Below are positions 5,760 through 6,209 of a stretch of 6,209 bases of DNA, piece by piece. Each line of letters begins with the position of its first letter. Position 1 is the stretch's first letter. Made by a program: the position numbers and the translations under genes. The stretch is from Acidobacteriota bacterium. Lineage in GTDB: Bacteria > Acidobacteriota > UBA890 > WLXD01. The notes beneath the pieces were generated by a model. The model was not told the origin of the DNA. It was given only the letters and a program-made list of their open reading frames with translations, and did not search any database. The DNA is taken from assembly GCA_022571615.1 (NCBI GenBank), contig JACZXM010000203.1:1-6209 (forward strand), read 5' to 3'.

Positions 5760-6209
5760 CTAGGCCAATAACCCGAGCTTGCGCAGTTGCTCCTCCGGAC
5801 ACCCTCGCCAACGACCGACGAATCGGTTGCCGATATACTGCAGGTCCTCCACTCCCATGCGGCTGGACCAGAAACCGGTGGCGGTCAGGTCGCGGAAACG
5901 GTTGAAGAAGGCCACCCCGTGACTGAGCAGTTCAGGGGCGCGGTTCGGCCATGCGATGTCATCGAGGATCGCTTCGCGCTCGCTCACAGAGGCGTCCACG
6001 AAGCGTCGATCGACGCGCTCCAGCGCCTCGGCATCCAGCCAGGCGAGGCCGCCGCGCATCGCCACCTGCGCGCTCGGTTGGTCGATCATGATGAAATCCA
6101 TGAACTCCGGCACCCCGGCGTCGGTAGCGCTGCCCGATCGTTCGTCGGCCGGGATGATCATGTCAACCAGCACGCGCACCGTCTTTAGCTCGTGCAGGGT
6201 GAAGAACTC
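5760..6209 (-). CDS. Gluconate 2-dehydrogenase subunit 3 family protein, N-terminus missing
   Basis: The frame stays open to the window edge, with 149 codons plus a TAG stop visible. A GTG at 6179 is in frame, but the ten codons upstream of it (reading EFFTLHELKT) fit the family, so the true start is outside. Recognisable parts are VDMIIPADE, then AGVPEFMDFIM, and near the C-terminus FWSSRMGVEDLQYIGN followed by RWRGCPEEQLRKLGL, all usual in this family. Known members are the small subunit of membrane-bound FAD-dependent GMC sugar or alcohol dehydrogenases that oxidise sugars in the periplasm and pass electrons to cytochrome c. They have a Tat or Sec signal, which would lie outside this window. 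The catalytic GMC subunit is not visible; it would be expected upstream, beyond 6209. Its stop lies 6 bp before the LuxR-type regulator. Confidence 0.85.
   Translation of the reverse strand, partial: EFFTLHELKTVRVLVDMIIPADERSGSATDAGVPEFMDFIMIDQPSAQVAMRGGLAWLDAEALERVDRRFVDASVSEREAILDDIAWPNRAPELLSHGVAFFNRFRDLTATGFWSSRMGVEDLQYIGNRFVGRWRGCPEEQLRKLGLLA

Noticed and set aside
5244..5771. Plus-strand ORF across the LuxR-type gene
   Set aside because: It is the antisense reading of a clear HTH gene and shows no family features.
5787..6188. Plus-strand ORF across the gluconate dehydrogenase subunit 3-like gene
   Set aside because: It is an antisense shadow of a gene with clear family motifs.

Overview
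This is a GC-rich chromosomal segment from a Gram-negative bacterium. The evidence is high G/C at third codon positions, Sec-type signal peptides, secreted calcium-binding beta-propeller proteins and a gluconate 2-dehydrogenase-type subunit. Families like these occur together in Gammaproteobacteria, Acidobacteriota, Gemmatimonadota and Planctomycetota. The sequence alone does not settle the phylum, and I see no phage, insertion sequence, CRISPR or RNA gene.

Left half (1-3038): two genes of the CRTAC1-like family (FG-GAP/VCBS propeller blades followed by an ASPIC/UnbV domain) lie tail to tail. The first (1-786, +) has lost its 5' end to the window edge. The second (699-3038, -) is complete. 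Their 3' ends overlap by 88 bp on opposite strands. Both products should act outside the cytoplasm, but their ligands are unknown.

Middle (3039-4443): a short divergent intergenic region separates the second propeller gene from a secreted type I phosphodiesterase/nucleotide pyrophosphatase (ENPP-like, alkaline phosphatase superfamily). All seven expected active-site positions are present, with Ser as nucleophile in place of the usual Thr. The propeller gene has a TATAAT box so close to its ATG that its mRNA may be nearly leaderless. The phosphodiesterase has a strong Shine-Dalgarno sequence at an odd distance, with a possible three-codon coupling ORF between.

Right half (4444-6209, all genes on -): in transcription order these are the 3' part of a gluconate 2-dehydrogenase subunit 3-like gene, a small membrane-anchored LuxR/NarL-type regulator 6 bp later, and a four-helix DUF4199 membrane protein. 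The regulator and the DUF4199 protein share a strikingly similar N-terminal first membrane segment (MKR..L.YG). The 131-bp gap between them holds a perfect 7-2-7 palindrome (TCACCCG-AA-CGGGTGA) plus a third copy of the half-site. I propose a small membrane-tethered regulatory pair whose regulator binds this site to control the DUF4199 gene. This is the most interesting part of the window.
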